Of a stretch of 64,000 nt of DNA, positions 26,465 through 34,777 are shown piece after piece. Within the stretch, counting starts at the first letter, position 1. The number at the start of each line of letters is the position of its first letter. Origin of the DNA: Fimbriimonadaceae bacterium (GTDB lineage: Bacteria; Armatimonadota; Fimbriimonadia; Fimbriimonadales; Fimbriimonadaceae); NCBI GenBank assembly GCA_026129685.1, contig JAHCHO010000004.1:124001-188000 (forward strand). The letters run 5' to 3'. The position numbers and the translations under genes are program-made. The notes below the pieces were generated by a model that ran no database searches, had not been told where the DNA came from, and saw nothing but the letters and a program-made list of their open reading frames with translations.

Positions 26465-27064
26465 TCAGGCCTTGGCGCGCATGCGTCGCCGGAGCAGGCC
26501 GGCCGCGCCGATGGCGAGAGCGGTGACCGACATCGGCTCGGGAACGCCTTCCACCTTAATGCCGGCGGTGCTGATTTGGTAGTTGAACGGCGAGGCTCCC
26601 TGCTTGTAGGCGACCAAGTCCGCCGTCGCGCCGAGAGGAACGTACCAACCACCGTTGAAGGCGGCGTCCGGATTCACGAGCAGCCAATACTTCGAACCGG
26701 CGGTGACGGGGACGTTGAATCCGCTCACGGTGAACGGCGTCGGGTCGGTCCAGTCCTGAACACCGGTAAAGGCGACGGTCTGCAGGGTCGTGCCGAGGGT
26801 GTCGCTTCCGGAATCCGTCATGAAGGAGAGGGTGCCAGAGCCGCCGGTACCGGGTTGCTTGCGGATGGCGACCGTCACGTCGGTCGCGATACCGGTGCCG
26901 GTCGAGGTGAAGCGAGCGGCGGTCATCTGCGGGTTGCTGAAGCCCGTTCCCTGCAGGGTCCAGGCGGAGCTTTCCCAAGAGCCGTTGATGTTGTTGAAGA
27001 AGACCTGGGCGTTCGAGGCCGAGGCGACGACGATGGTGGCGAGGATCGCGAGAGTTCGTTTCAT
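26465..27064 (-). CDS. PEP-CTERM exported protein A (199 aa)
   Basis: A secreted protein with a signal peptide (about residues 1-19), a beta-rich domain of about 150 residues with TGTGIATDVTVAI and a YWLLVNPD segment like the choice-of-anchor R domain, and a C-terminal sorting signal. The signal is VPEP, a hydrophobic helix and RRRMR. PEP-CTERM tails are processed by exosortase/archaeosortase systems and tie proteins to the surface or exopolysaccharide. No exosortase is in the window. A paralogue is the next gene upstream. Confidence 0.8.
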   Translation of the reverse strand: MKRTLAILATIVVASASNAQVFFNNINGSWESSAWTLQGTGFSNPQMTAARFTSTGTGIATDVTVAIRKQPGTGGSGTLSFMTDSGSDTLGTTLQTVAFTGVQDWTDPTPFTVSGFNVPVTAGSKYWLLVNPDAAFNGGWYVPLGATADLVAYKQGASPFNYQISTAGIKVEGVPEPMSVTALAIGAAGLLRRRMRAKA

Positions 27065-27097
27065 GTGTCCTTGTTCTCTAGTCTTGATCGATGATGG

Positions 27098-27739
27098 TTA
27101 GCGAAGTCGATTGCCGGCAGACGAGGCTCTTCGACGCTTGAGGAGGCCGAGGGCGCCAATGCCGAGCGCCCCGAGGGACATCGGCTCGGGTACCGCCGTA
27201 CCTTCGACGGTCATGCCGGCTTGAGGCCCGTTGAAGTAGGTTGGAGGAGACGCCGCGTTGCCCGCCCAAGCGATGTTGCCGTTCGCCGAACCGGGCACGA
27301 TGCGCCAACCCATGTCCGACGTGAGCGACGGATTCACTTGAACCCAGTAACTCGTGCCGGAGATCACCGGTATGTTCAGTCCTCCAAAGGTGAGCAGCGA
27401 CGTCGAGTCCCAGGTCGGACTGGCGCCGAAGGCCACGGAGGCGATCGGCGAGCCGCTCATCGTGTTGCCCGAGTCGTTGAACACCGACATGGTGCCGCTT
27501 TGCATGGCGGAGCCGTTTTGGTGTTGGACGGAGAGCTTGATGTCCGTGATGTTCCCTGTTGCGCTCGACGTGAATTGCTGGGCCAGCCACTGTGGATTCG
27601 ACAAGCCGGTACCCCGAAGCGTGTAGGACGACGTACCGGTCCAAGCGCTGTACCCGTTGATGTTGTCGTAGAAGACGGTCTGAGCTCCGGAGAGCGATGC
27701 ACCGCATAGCGCGGCGGCCACGATGAGAGTTCTATTCAT
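27098..27739 (-). CDS. PEP-CTERM exported protein B (213 aa)
   Basis: A paralogue of the protein encoded just downstream, with the same plan: signal peptide (about 1-19), a NINGYSAW segment, the domain with YWVQVNPS, and a VPEPMSLGALGIGALGLL sorting helix ending in KRRR. The 34-nt gap to the second gene suggests one transcript. AGGA lies 4 nt before the ATG. The promoter may be the minus-facing half of the SARP-type operator at 27833-27894, with a TACATT box at 27817-27822. Confidence 0.82.
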   Translation of the reverse strand: MNRTLIVAAALCGASLSGAQTVFYDNINGYSAWTGTSSYTLRGTGLSNPQWLAQQFTSSATGNITDIKLSVQHQNGSAMQSGTMSVFNDSGNTMSGSPIASVAFGASPTWDSTSLLTFGGLNIPVISGTSYWVQVNPSLTSDMGWRIVPGSANGNIAWAGNAASPPTYFNGPQAGMTVEGTAVPEPMSLGALGIGALGLLKRRRASSAGNRLR

Positions 27740-27816
27740 TTGTCCTGTACCTGGTCGGTCGATTCCATCCGCGCTGCTCGTCGTTAGCGGCGAGTCTCTT
27801 GGCGATTGGTGATACG

Positions 27817-27909
27817 AATGTACGAGCTTGATCGTGACGAAACCGTGACGGCCATTCGGCGTTCGGGAGGTCTCCCCGTCACGATTCCGTCACGCCGGAA
27901 GGCTAACAT
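27817..27909. promoter_or_regulatory. Divergent SARP-type operator/promoter with four 7-bp boxes
   Basis: Boxes CGTGACG at 27833-27839 and 27844-27850, and CGTCACG (its reverse complement) at 27877-27883 and 27888-27894. Starts lie at 0, 11, 44 and 55 bp, all on an 11-bp register. The right pair ends 9 nt before a -10 box TAACAT (27904-27909) facing the AAA/WD40 gene. The left pair, read on the minus strand, ends 10 nt before TACATT (27822-27817) facing the PEP-CTERM genes. Streptomyces antibiotic regulatory proteins bind heptamers repeated at 11 bp with the last one 8 bp from the -10. A SARP-like regulator is encoded at 31149-32957. Binding is inferred. Confidence 0.7.
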
Positions 27910-27916
27910 TGTCGGA

Positions 27917-30900
27917 GTGACCGAGCACGTCGCCTTCTTCAGGCCCGGCGGGACGCTACCGCCGGGGACGGCCAGCTACGTGCCGCGACGCGCCGACGAC
28001 GAGATCGTCGAGGCGCTCCTCGCGGGCGTCTACGTGTTCGTGCTCGACTCGCGGCAAAAGGGCAAGTCGTCCCTGATCGTCCGTTCCCTCGACCGTTTGC
28101 AGCAGGCGGGCGTGACCACCGTCCGGATCGATCTGCAGCGTCTCGGTTCGAATCTGCTTCCGGAACAGTGGTACGCGGGTTTGCTTCGAGGGCTCGGCCA
28201 GGACCTCGGGTTGACCGGGCCGCTGTTCGACCACTGGCGAGCGAACATCGAGATCGGGCCGGTCGCACGGCTCTTCAGCGCCCTCGAGGAGGTCGTTCTG
28301 GCTTCGGCGGCGGGACCGATCGTGGTTTTCGTGGACGAGGTGGACTTCGTTCGCTCCCTGCCGTTCTCGGCCGACGAGTTCTTCGCGGCGATTCGCGAGT
28401 GTTACAATCGCAGGTCCCAGTGCCCACGATTCGGGCGCCTTACCTTCTGCCTGGTCGGGGTCGCCGCGCCGAGTCAACTGATCGACAACGACGACGTGAC
28501 CCCGTTCAACATCGGCCGGCAGGTGGAACTGACCGACTTCACCCGCGAGGAAACCGCCCCCTATGTCGGACCGCTGTCGGCAGGGGGGAGGGACGGCGAG
28601 CGACTTCTCGATCGAATCCACTTCTGGGTATCCGGGCATCCCTACCTGACCCAACTGCTTGCCGCGAGGATCGCCGCCGATCCGAAGGTCCGCAGTCCCG
28701 GGGCGGTGGACGCGGTGGTTCGCGAGACGCTGCTCGGCGAGGACGCGCGCCACAAGGAACCGAACCTGGCCGACGTCGAGCGGCGTCTGCTCGAGGCGGA
28801 GCTGCCCGGCACCACACCCGAGGAGTCGCGAAGCCGGGTCCTCGAGGCCCATGGCGAACTCCTGCGGAACGGTCTCGCGCCGGGACGCCACGATGCCTTG
28901 CTGATCGCGACGCTCCGCCTGTCGGGCGTCGCGATCGAGGAATCGGGCAAGATCCGCGTTCGGAACCGGCTCTACCGGGTCCTCTTCGACGAGCGGTGGC
29001 GTCGGGCCAACCTGCCGGAGGCGGAGTTCCGGCGGCAACGAGCGGCTTCGCGTAGGGCAGCGTGGCGGGTCGGTTTGGTGGCGACGATGGTGGTCGCGGC
29101 GTTCGCGGCCATGGTCGTTTGGCTGGTCGTGGTCGCGAGCGAACGGGACTCGGCCCTCCGCGAGGCACGACGGCTCCAGATCGAGACCGCGGACATGGCG
29201 TACGCCTCGTCGATCGGACTCGCCGCGGAGCAGATCGAGGACGGGAGCTTTGTCTCGGCGGCGAGTTTGCTCGATTCCCAGCGGGACTATGCCAGGAAGG
29301 GCTGGGAGTGGTCGTACCTGTCGGCGGTGTTCGGACGGGCCCGAGTGCTTCGGCCGGCGATTCCGGGTGATCCCAACCGAACCCGGGTCATTTGGTGGGA
29401 GGGTGGGTTGGTCGAGGGCAAGGATCGCGGAATCTGCTTGAACGGACGCTCGATCGACGCGGAGTTTGGGTTCGAGGGGCAGTTCTCGGCGTACCGAACC
29501 TGGATTCGGGACACGGCCGGCCGGATACCGCTCCTGCAGCGCATCCGCTTGGCGAAGGCGGCGCGCGGCCAAGAAGATCAACCGATCGGGCTCAGCGGGA
29601 CCCCCGGTATCGAGTTTCTCGCCCACGCGAACCGAACGGGGTTCGACATTCGCCGGGACGGGTCGCCGGTGGAGCACGTTCCAACGGCGAAGGTGCCGGG
29701 AAGCCTAAGGCTTTCGCCGACCGGACGGTTTGTCGCGATGGGGGCGGAAGACGGGAGCCCCCATCTTTACGACCGAACGACGAAGCGGTGGTACGACGGT
29801 TTCGGGGCAGGATTCCGGTCCGACGACCGGTTCTTCACGGTGCTGTTCCCGACGGGCCGGGAACCGGAAGTTTGGCGGGCCGATGGAACGGTGGTCTGCA
29901 CTTTGGTCGGGCATTTGGGCTCCACGACCAGCCTGAACTGGTTCGCCGACGGCAAGCGTCTGCTGTCCTCCGGGTTCGACGGGTCGGTTCGCGTCTGGGA
30001 CGCGATGACGGGTCGACAACTCGGCATGTACCTCGGCTCTCGCTCTCCCCTAACTCACGCAACCCTAACCGAGGGCGAACGGACGGTGATCGCCCTAACC
30101 GCCGAGGGCGGGCTCCTCGAGTGGGACCTCCGGACTTCCGCACCGGCTCGAACCGCCAAGGCCAATGACGGCGAAGTGTTGGCGGGCAGGCTGTCTCCTC
30201 AGGGCGACCTGTACGCGACGGTCGGCACGGACGGCAAGTCGGCGATCTTCGACGTCGCTTCGGGTCGGAGGGTCGCCACGGTCGATGTCGGGTTCTCGGT
30301 CGAGGCGAACCCCCTCGCGTTCTGCGAGGACGGGAAGCGGGTGGCGTACATCACCGGCGAGGGTGACCTCTTGATCGTGGAGGCCCGAACGGGACGGGTC
30401 GTTCGTCGTACGAGGATCGACGGCCGGCCGGCCAAGGCCCTCGCGATCGGGCCGACCGGCCAGATCGTGGTGACGCTGGGCCGGTACGGCGTCGCCACGC
30501 TGGCCGGCCCCCTGTCCGAAGCCAAAGTCCGGGGCGACCAAGGAATCGAGTGCCTTCGCGCGGCGATCTCGCCGGACGGCCGCTTCCTTGCGGTCGGTTC
30601 CTCGGAAGGGCGGGTCGCAGTTTTGGACGCAAGCACCCTCGCGATGGTCCGATCGGTCACCGACGTCAAGGCTCCGGTGCGGCATCTCGAATGGTCGCAC
30701 GACGGACGTTGGCTCGCGGTGACGACGGCAACCTCCTATGTCGGCCTGTTCTCGATGGACCGACCGGGCTGGAGCCGGTCCTTGGTCGGGCACGCGAGCC
30801 GCGCTTGGGGCGCCCGCTTCACGAAGGACGACAAGCGTCTGTTGACGAACTCCTTTGACCGGACGGTTCGCGTTTGGGACACCTCGACCGGCGAAGAGAT

Positions 30901-31144
30901 CGCGGTCCTACAACACCCCGGGTGGGTTTCCACCGCCGAGTGGTTTCCCAACGATGAACGGATCGTCACGTCCTGCGCGGACGGCTTCGTGCGCGTGTTC
31001 AATCCAAGGACCGGCCAGGAGTTGATCAAACTCAAGGGGCACGAAGGCTACGCGTTCGACGCGGAACCGACGCCGGACGGGGCGACGGTCGTCAGCACGG
31101 GAGCCGACGGCACCGCCCGGTTTTGGCGAGGCGCGCCGCGCTAG
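27917..31144 (+). CDS. AAA-like ATPase, transmembrane, WD40 sensor protein
   Basis: A 1075-residue STAND-like protein. Residues 1-330 form an AAA-like NTPase domain: Walker A in SRQKGKSS (about 45-52), Walker B IVVFVDEVD (about 133-141) and a winged-helix part near 290-330. A transmembrane helix (about 384-408) is followed by a short coiled segment and a WD40 beta-propeller (about 440-1075), with repeats such as GFDGSVRVWD and SFDRTVRVWD. Such proteins couple ligand or stress sensing by WD40 to NTPase switching. The GTG at 27917 was chosen because the upstream frame is operator DNA and TAACAT lies 7 nt before it (leaderless). Its 3' end meets the SARP gene with a 4-nt gap. Confidence 0.82.
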   Translation: MTEHVAFFRPGGTLPPGTASYVPRRADDEIVEALLAGVYVFVLDSRQKGKSSLIVRSLDRLQQAGVTTVRIDLQRLGSNLLPEQWYAGLLRGLGQDLGLTGPLFDHWRANIEIGPVARLFSALEEVVLASAAGPIVVFVDEVDFVRSLPFSADEFFAAIRECYNRRSQCPRFGRLTFCLVGVAAPSQLIDNDDVTPFNIGRQVELTDFTREETAPYVGPLSAGGRDGERLLDRIHFWVSGHPYLTQLLAARIAADPKVRSPGAVDAVVRETLLGEDARHKEPNLADVERRLLEAELPGTTPEESRSRVLEAHGELLRNGLAPGRHDALLIATLRLSGVAIEESGKIRVRNRLYRVLFDERWRRANLPEAEFRRQRAASRRAAWRVGLVATMVVAAFAAMVVWLVVVASERDSALREARRLQIETADMAYASSIGLAAEQIEDGSFVSAASLLDSQRDYARKGWEWSYLSAVFGRARVLRPAIPGDPNRTRVIWWEGGLVEGKDRGICLNGRSIDAEFGFEGQFSAYRTWIRDTAGRIPLLQRIRLAKAARGQEDQPIGLSGTPGIEFLAHANRTGFDIRRDGSPVEHVPTAKVPGSLRLSPTGRFVAMGAEDGSPHLYDRTTKRWYDGFGAGFRSDDRFFTVLFPTGREPEVWRADGTVVCTLVGHLGSTTSLNWFADGKRLLSSGFDGSVRVWDAMTGRQLGMYLGSRSPLTHATLTEGERTVIALTAEGGLLEWDLRTSAPARTAKANDGEVLAGRLSPQGDLYATVGTDGKSAIFDVASGRRVATVDVGFSVEANPLAFCEDGKRVAYITGEGDLLIVEARTGRVVRRTRIDGRPAKALAIGPTGQIVVTLGRYGVATLAGPLSEAKVRGDQGIECLRAAISPDGRFLAVGSSEGRVAVLDASTLAMVRSVTDVKAPVRHLEWSHDGRWLAVTTATSYVGLFSMDRPGWSRSLVGHASRAWGARFTKDDKRLLTNSFDRTVRVWDTSTGEEIAVLQHPGWVSTAEWFPNDERIVTSCADGFVRVFNPRTGQELIKLKGHEGYAFDAEPTPDGATVVSTGADGTARFWRGAPR

Positions 31145-31148
31145 CCGC

Positions 31149-32957
31149 TCAGGAGTTCAAGGCATCGAGAGACCGCCCAAGAAAGTCCCGGTACGCCGGT
31201 ACCCGGAACTCCAGAGCGCCATCGGACTTCCGAACCAGCATCCCCCCGGCGATCAGGCGGTGGGCGGACTTTGCGTCCCGAAAAGGTTGGTTGCGCAGCA
31301 AGCGCCGGACCTCGTCTTTCGTGGGCTCGTCACGGTCAAGCACATCGAGGAGGCGACGAAGGTGCTCGCCGAAGGGTCCGTCCTCTTGCGCCGCGTTGGC
31401 CTCGAGGTCATCCAGTCGGGTCCCGCCGAGAACGAGGGCGTCCAACGCTCGTCGGGTCAGGAACGGCTGGCCACCGGTGAGATTCGCCAACCGACGGACC
31501 TCGGAATCCTTCAACGTCGTGCCGTAGCGCAAGCTCAGTTCGCGCGTTTCGGCTTCGCCGAAGTCGCGCATCGGAATCCTGACCCCGACGTTGAAGGGGG
31601 ACTGGTTGATGTCCTTGATGAACAAGTGCGCCTCGGTCGCATAGGCGATCACGAGGGTGAGTTTGTTGAAGGGACCCTCGGCCTCCATGGCGCGGCGGTT
31701 GTGCCAGCTGCGAACCAGGCCGAAGAAGTCGTCGGCGAACACGGTGCCGAAGAGACGGTCGGTCTCGTCCATCGCCCAGACGACCGGTCCCTCGACTTTC
31801 GCCAAGGCTGACTCGACCACGGCATCGAGGTTCGAGTTCGGCCCGAGCCACTCGTTCCACATCGCGGGAAGGTTCAGATCCGCGCCCAATTGGGTTGAAA
31901 AGCCATAGGCGATCGCCCGGCAGAAGGCATCGGCCGTGGCGAGTTGCGATCGGCTGAGAACCTGAAAGTCGGTGATCGCGACGCGGGAGTCCGAGCGCCG
32001 AACCTCGTTGAGGACGCGACCCAAGAGGGACGTTTTGCCGACCTGGCGCGCGCCGTGAACCAAGATCGTCGTCTCGCGTCGGCCGATCGCACGACGGAGC
32101 GCCCCGTCGCAGTCCCGCGCGATATAGAAGGGCGATCCGGCCGGCACCGCCCCTCCCGCCGACTCGGCCGCCGGCACCTCGGAAGTCGGCCGGCGCGAGG
32201 GCTCGCCGGTTGGATCGGCACCCGCCAAGCTTTCCAACGCTTTCACGCTCTTGGCGGAGGGTGGCTCGCCCCATTGGTCGTCCAGCAAGGTTTCCAGTTC
32301 TTCGAACTGCCGGATCGCTTGGGAACGAAGCCCGGCCGAGGCATAGGCCCGCATGAGGGCGACGTGAACATCCTCTCGCAGAGGCGCGACGGTGACGGCG
32401 TGGCGACCGACGCGAAGCGCCTCGTCATGGCGCTCGTTTCGGAGCAACAGGGCGATCAACTGCTCGACGGTCTGCGCGAACAACTCCTCGAGTTCCATTC
32501 GGTAGACGCCGATCCTCGGGTCGTCGTCGTCGGGAAGCAACCGGCCGGTGTAGAGTTGGAACGCGGACCGGAGGTTGCTCTCTTCTTCGCTGCCTTCCAG
32601 GCCGGCGTCGGTGGTCTGTTTGAAGATCGCGACGTCCGTCTGAACCCGCTCCGGATCGAGCCAAATGTGGTCGTGGTCGGCATGGACGATCAGGGGGATA
32701 CCGGGCTCCTCCTCGAGGGCTTGCCGGACGTCCGCGAGGGCTCGGCGCAGATTCTGGGCCTGCCGGTCTCCGTCGCTCTCGGGCCAAAGCAACTCCATGA
32801 GCTCCGACTTTGCGACCGATTTGCCGAGCCGGAGCGCGAGGCGCGACAGCAACCTCTCGGCAGTGCGCGACCGGAATTTGGGCGGTACGGCGGGCTCCCG
32901 AGTAGAGACTCGGAGCCCGCCGAGCATCTGGACGCTGACGGCCGCATTGCCGTTCAC
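31149..32957 (-). CDS. SARP-type regulator fused to AAA-like ATPase
   Basis: A 602-residue regulator. An OmpR/SARP winged-helix domain (about 6-95; TAERLLSRLALRLG, then ELMELLWPES and LRRALADVRQAL) precedes a bacterial transcriptional activation domain of TPR type (about 105-245). After a Pro-rich linker comes an AAA-like domain (about 275-600) with Walker A HGARQVGKTS and Walker B VVWAMDETD. The AAA part resembles that of the convergent AAA/WD40 protein. The 11-bp-spaced boxes at 27833-27894 are its likely target. The GTG at 32957 overlaps the stop of a 23-codon upstream frame (GTGA). An in-frame TTG at 32999 is a weaker choice. Confidence 0.82.
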   Translation of the reverse strand: MNGNAAVSVQMLGGLRVSTREPAVPPKFRSRTAERLLSRLALRLGKSVAKSELMELLWPESDGDRQAQNLRRALADVRQALEEEPGIPLIVHADHDHIWLDPERVQTDVAIFKQTTDAGLEGSEEESNLRSAFQLYTGRLLPDDDDPRIGVYRMELEELFAQTVEQLIALLLRNERHDEALRVGRHAVTVAPLREDVHVALMRAYASAGLRSQAIRQFEELETLLDDQWGEPPSAKSVKALESLAGADPTGEPSRRPTSEVPAAESAGGAVPAGSPFYIARDCDGALRRAIGRRETTILVHGARQVGKTSLLGRVLNEVRRSDSRVAITDFQVLSRSQLATADAFCRAIAYGFSTQLGADLNLPAMWNEWLGPNSNLDAVVESALAKVEGPVVWAMDETDRLFGTVFADDFFGLVRSWHNRRAMEAEGPFNKLTLVIAYATEAHLFIKDINQSPFNVGVRIPMRDFGEAETRELSLRYGTTLKDSEVRRLANLTGGQPFLTRRALDALVLGGTRLDDLEANAAQEDGPFGEHLRRLLDVLDRDEPTKDEVRRLLRNQPFRDAKSAHRLIAGGMLVRKSDGALEFRVPAYRDFLGRSLDALNS

Positions 32958-33025
32958 GGAAGGCGCTTCTCGGAGGGAGTTCTCGCCTTGCGCCCGCAAC
33001 CGGACGATCGCCAGCGTACCGTCAT
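32954..33025 (-). CDS. Possible 23-residue leader peptide of the SARP gene
   Basis: A short open frame with ATG at 33025, 7 nt after a TAGACT -10 box, ending in TGA that overlaps the GTG start of the SARP-AAA gene. Its product would be basic (many Arg, Lys). No Shine-Dalgarno precedes the SARP GTG, so translation of the leader could carry ribosomes onto it. It may also be chance. Confidence 0.35.
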   Translation of the reverse strand: MTVRWRSSGCGRKARTPSEKRLP

Positions 33026-33048
33026 GGGGTCCAGTCTAGCATGACGGT
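33018..33048. promoter_or_regulatory. Inverted repeat and -10 box at the SARP-AAA promoter
   Basis: Perfect 9-bp arms ACCGTCATG and CATGACGGT separated by 13 nt. On the minus strand the -10 box TAGACT (33038-33033) sits between the arms, 7 nt before an ATG. The layout looks like an operator over the promoter of the regulator gene. The half-site shares TGACGG with the palindromes of the nitrate region, but the spacing differs. Confidence 0.45.
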
Positions 33049-33067
33049 GGTCTTTCGGGGGTCGCGG

Positions 33068-34252
33068 TCAAGGGGTGCCATCGGGCGTCGGCGCCTCGGC
33101 CTTGGCCGCGGGCGGATGGTGTGGGGGCGGGGTTTCGATAACGCCCTTGAGGGTCATGAGACCGATCGTCAGGCTGACGAAGGTGCCGGCGAGGATGATG
33201 GAGGCGCGCATCGCGGGATGGCGCGAAGGCGACCGATCTAGCCAGGGCAGGAACAGCATTCCAAGCGAAATCAGACCGGGAATGACGACGGTCGCCAAGA
33301 CCTCGTACCCCTGGGGCACGATCTTCAGCAGCTCGTACAGGCCCAAGAAGTACCACTCGGGCCGGGGGGTGAAGTCGGTCCCGGCGGGGTCGGCCATGGC
33401 CTCGATGGCCGGGGGAAAGGCGAGGGCCAGGTATACCACGATGCCGAGGCCCACGAGCACGACGATCGCATCGCGGAACAGCTGAACGGGGAAGAAGGGA
33501 ACGGGTTTGCCCTTTTGCGGCAAGACGGGGCCCGCGATGTGGAGTCGGCGCACGAGGTACAGGTGCAACCCGGTCAGGACGACGAGGGACGCGGGCAGGA
33601 GCATGACGTGAATCGCGTAGAACCGGGTCAGCGTCAGGGCGCCGACCTCCTCGCCGCCACGGATCAGCCTCAATAGGTCCGGGCCGACAAACGGAACGGT
33701 GGCGGCAATGCGCGTGCCCACCACCGTCGCCCAATAGGCTTTCTGATCCCACGGCAACAGGTAGCCGGTAAAGGAGAAGCCCAGCACCACGTTGAAGATG
33801 AGGACGCCGAAAACCCACGTGAGTTCGCGAGGCTTCTTGTAGGACCCCCAGTAGAACACGCGCAGAATGTGGAGCACCACGGTGACGACGATCGCTCCCG
33901 ACCCCCACATGTGAAGTCCCCTCACAAAGGAACCCAGGGGGACGGTCTCGGTCAGGTGCTTCACCGAGTGGTAGGCGCTCGACGGGCTCGGCGCATAGTA
34001 CATCGCCAGGGCGAATCCGGTCACGAACTGGAAGAGCAGCAGGGTCAACAGGAGGTTGCCGAGGGTCTGCCACCAACCGACGCCGGGAGGCATCGGTTCG
34101 TCAAGGTTCTTTCGGACGAAACCCCACCAGCCCAGGCGCAAATCCGTCCAGTCCCGTAGGCTGGGTCGCTCGAGGCGCAGGGCCTCTTCTTGGGTCTCGG
34201 GAACGGGCACGTTCTCGACGGGTCGCTCAGGGCTCAGGGTTCTTCGACTCAT
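33068..34252 (-). CDS. Cytochrome b of a Rieske/cytochrome b complex
   Basis: A 394-residue inner-membrane diheme cytochrome b. Heme ligand His pairs lie on two helices (RGLHMWGSG plus VVLHILR; AIHVMLLP plus GLHLYLVRR). The Qo-site motif PEWYFLG follows in the C-terminal half, so both the b6-like and subunit IV-like parts are in one chain. It oxidises quinol and passes electrons to the Rieske protein, whose gene ends 3 nt upstream. The Pro/His-rich C-terminal 30 residues are low complexity. It is the last gene of the nitrate-reductase-like operon. Haloarchaeal nar operons also pair NarGH with Rieske and cytochrome b. Confidence 0.92.
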   Translation of the reverse strand: MSRRTLSPERPVENVPVPETQEEALRLERPSLRDWTDLRLGWWGFVRKNLDEPMPPGVGWWQTLGNLLLTLLLFQFVTGFALAMYYAPSPSSAYHSVKHLTETVPLGSFVRGLHMWGSGAIVVTVVLHILRVFYWGSYKKPRELTWVFGVLIFNVVLGFSFTGYLLPWDQKAYWATVVGTRIAATVPFVGPDLLRLIRGGEEVGALTLTRFYAIHVMLLPASLVVLTGLHLYLVRRLHIAGPVLPQKGKPVPFFPVQLFRDAIVVLVGLGIVVYLALAFPPAIEAMADPAGTDFTPRPEWYFLGLYELLKIVPQGYEVLATVVIPGLISLGMLFLPWLDRSPSRHPAMRASIILAGTFVSLTIGLMTLKGVIETPPPHHPPAAKAEAPTPDGTP

Positions 34253-34255
34253 GTT

Positions 34256-34765
34256 TCAAACGCTCCGCTGGACCCAGATCTTCCCCTCACGGACCTCGAC
34301 GGCGTGCCGAACAAGGGGTTTCGGCGGCGGGCCGGAAACGACGGTGCCCCGATTGTCGAACACGCCGCCGTGGCAAGGGCAGAAGTAGCGGTTCTTGTCC
34401 GCTTGAAACTTGATCCGGCAACCAAGGTGGGTGCAGGACGGGTCGAGGGCGACGATGCCCTCTTCCGACCGGACGAGGTACACCACGTAGGTACGGTCCA
34501 CCATCTCGTAACCGTCCTTGACGCGAACGGTGAACGGGACTTCCTTGGTTTCGCCCTCTCCCAACGCACCCTCATCGAGGACCGGCACCCACTGCTTCAT
34601 TTGCCGGTGACGCAAGGGAGAGCCGAGGAACCCGAGGACGGGACCGAAAACCGCGCCGAAGACGGCGAGATTGATCGCCCCGACCGACCAGGCCATGAAC
34701 TTTCGTCGGCTGACGACCTTCTTCTGGCCGTTCTCGCAGTTACCGCAGTTTTGGCATTCACACAT
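34256..34765 (-). CDS. Rieske iron-sulfur protein
   Basis: A 169-residue membrane-anchored [2Fe-2S] protein. The cluster motifs CTHLGC and CPCHGG hold the two Cys and two His ligands. A Tat-type SRRKF and one hydrophobic helix (about residues 24-46) export and anchor it. Ahead of this there is an odd cysteine cluster MCECQNCGNC (Cys at 2, 4, 7, 10) that would stay on the cytoplasmic side. Rieske proteins rarely have this. It probably works with the cytochrome b encoded next. Confidence 0.93.
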   Translation of the reverse strand: MCECQNCGNCENGQKKVVSRRKFMAWSVGAINLAVFGAVFGPVLGFLGSPLRHRQMKQWVPVLDEGALGEGETKEVPFTVRVKDGYEMVDRTYVVYLVRSEEGIVALDPSCTHLGCRIKFQADKNRYFCPCHGGVFDNRGTVVSGPPPKPLVRHAVEVREGKIWVQRSV

Positions 34766-34777
34766 GGGGGTATCCGT

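Noticed and set aside
27806-27916. Starting the AAA/WD40 protein 37 codons earlier
   Set aside because: That stretch contains the spaced heptamers and the -10 box and does not look like protein.
33018-33048. The inverted repeat as the terminator of the cytochrome b operon
   Set aside because: Spacer of 13 nt and no U-run; it brackets the -10 box of the next gene, so an operator is the better reading.
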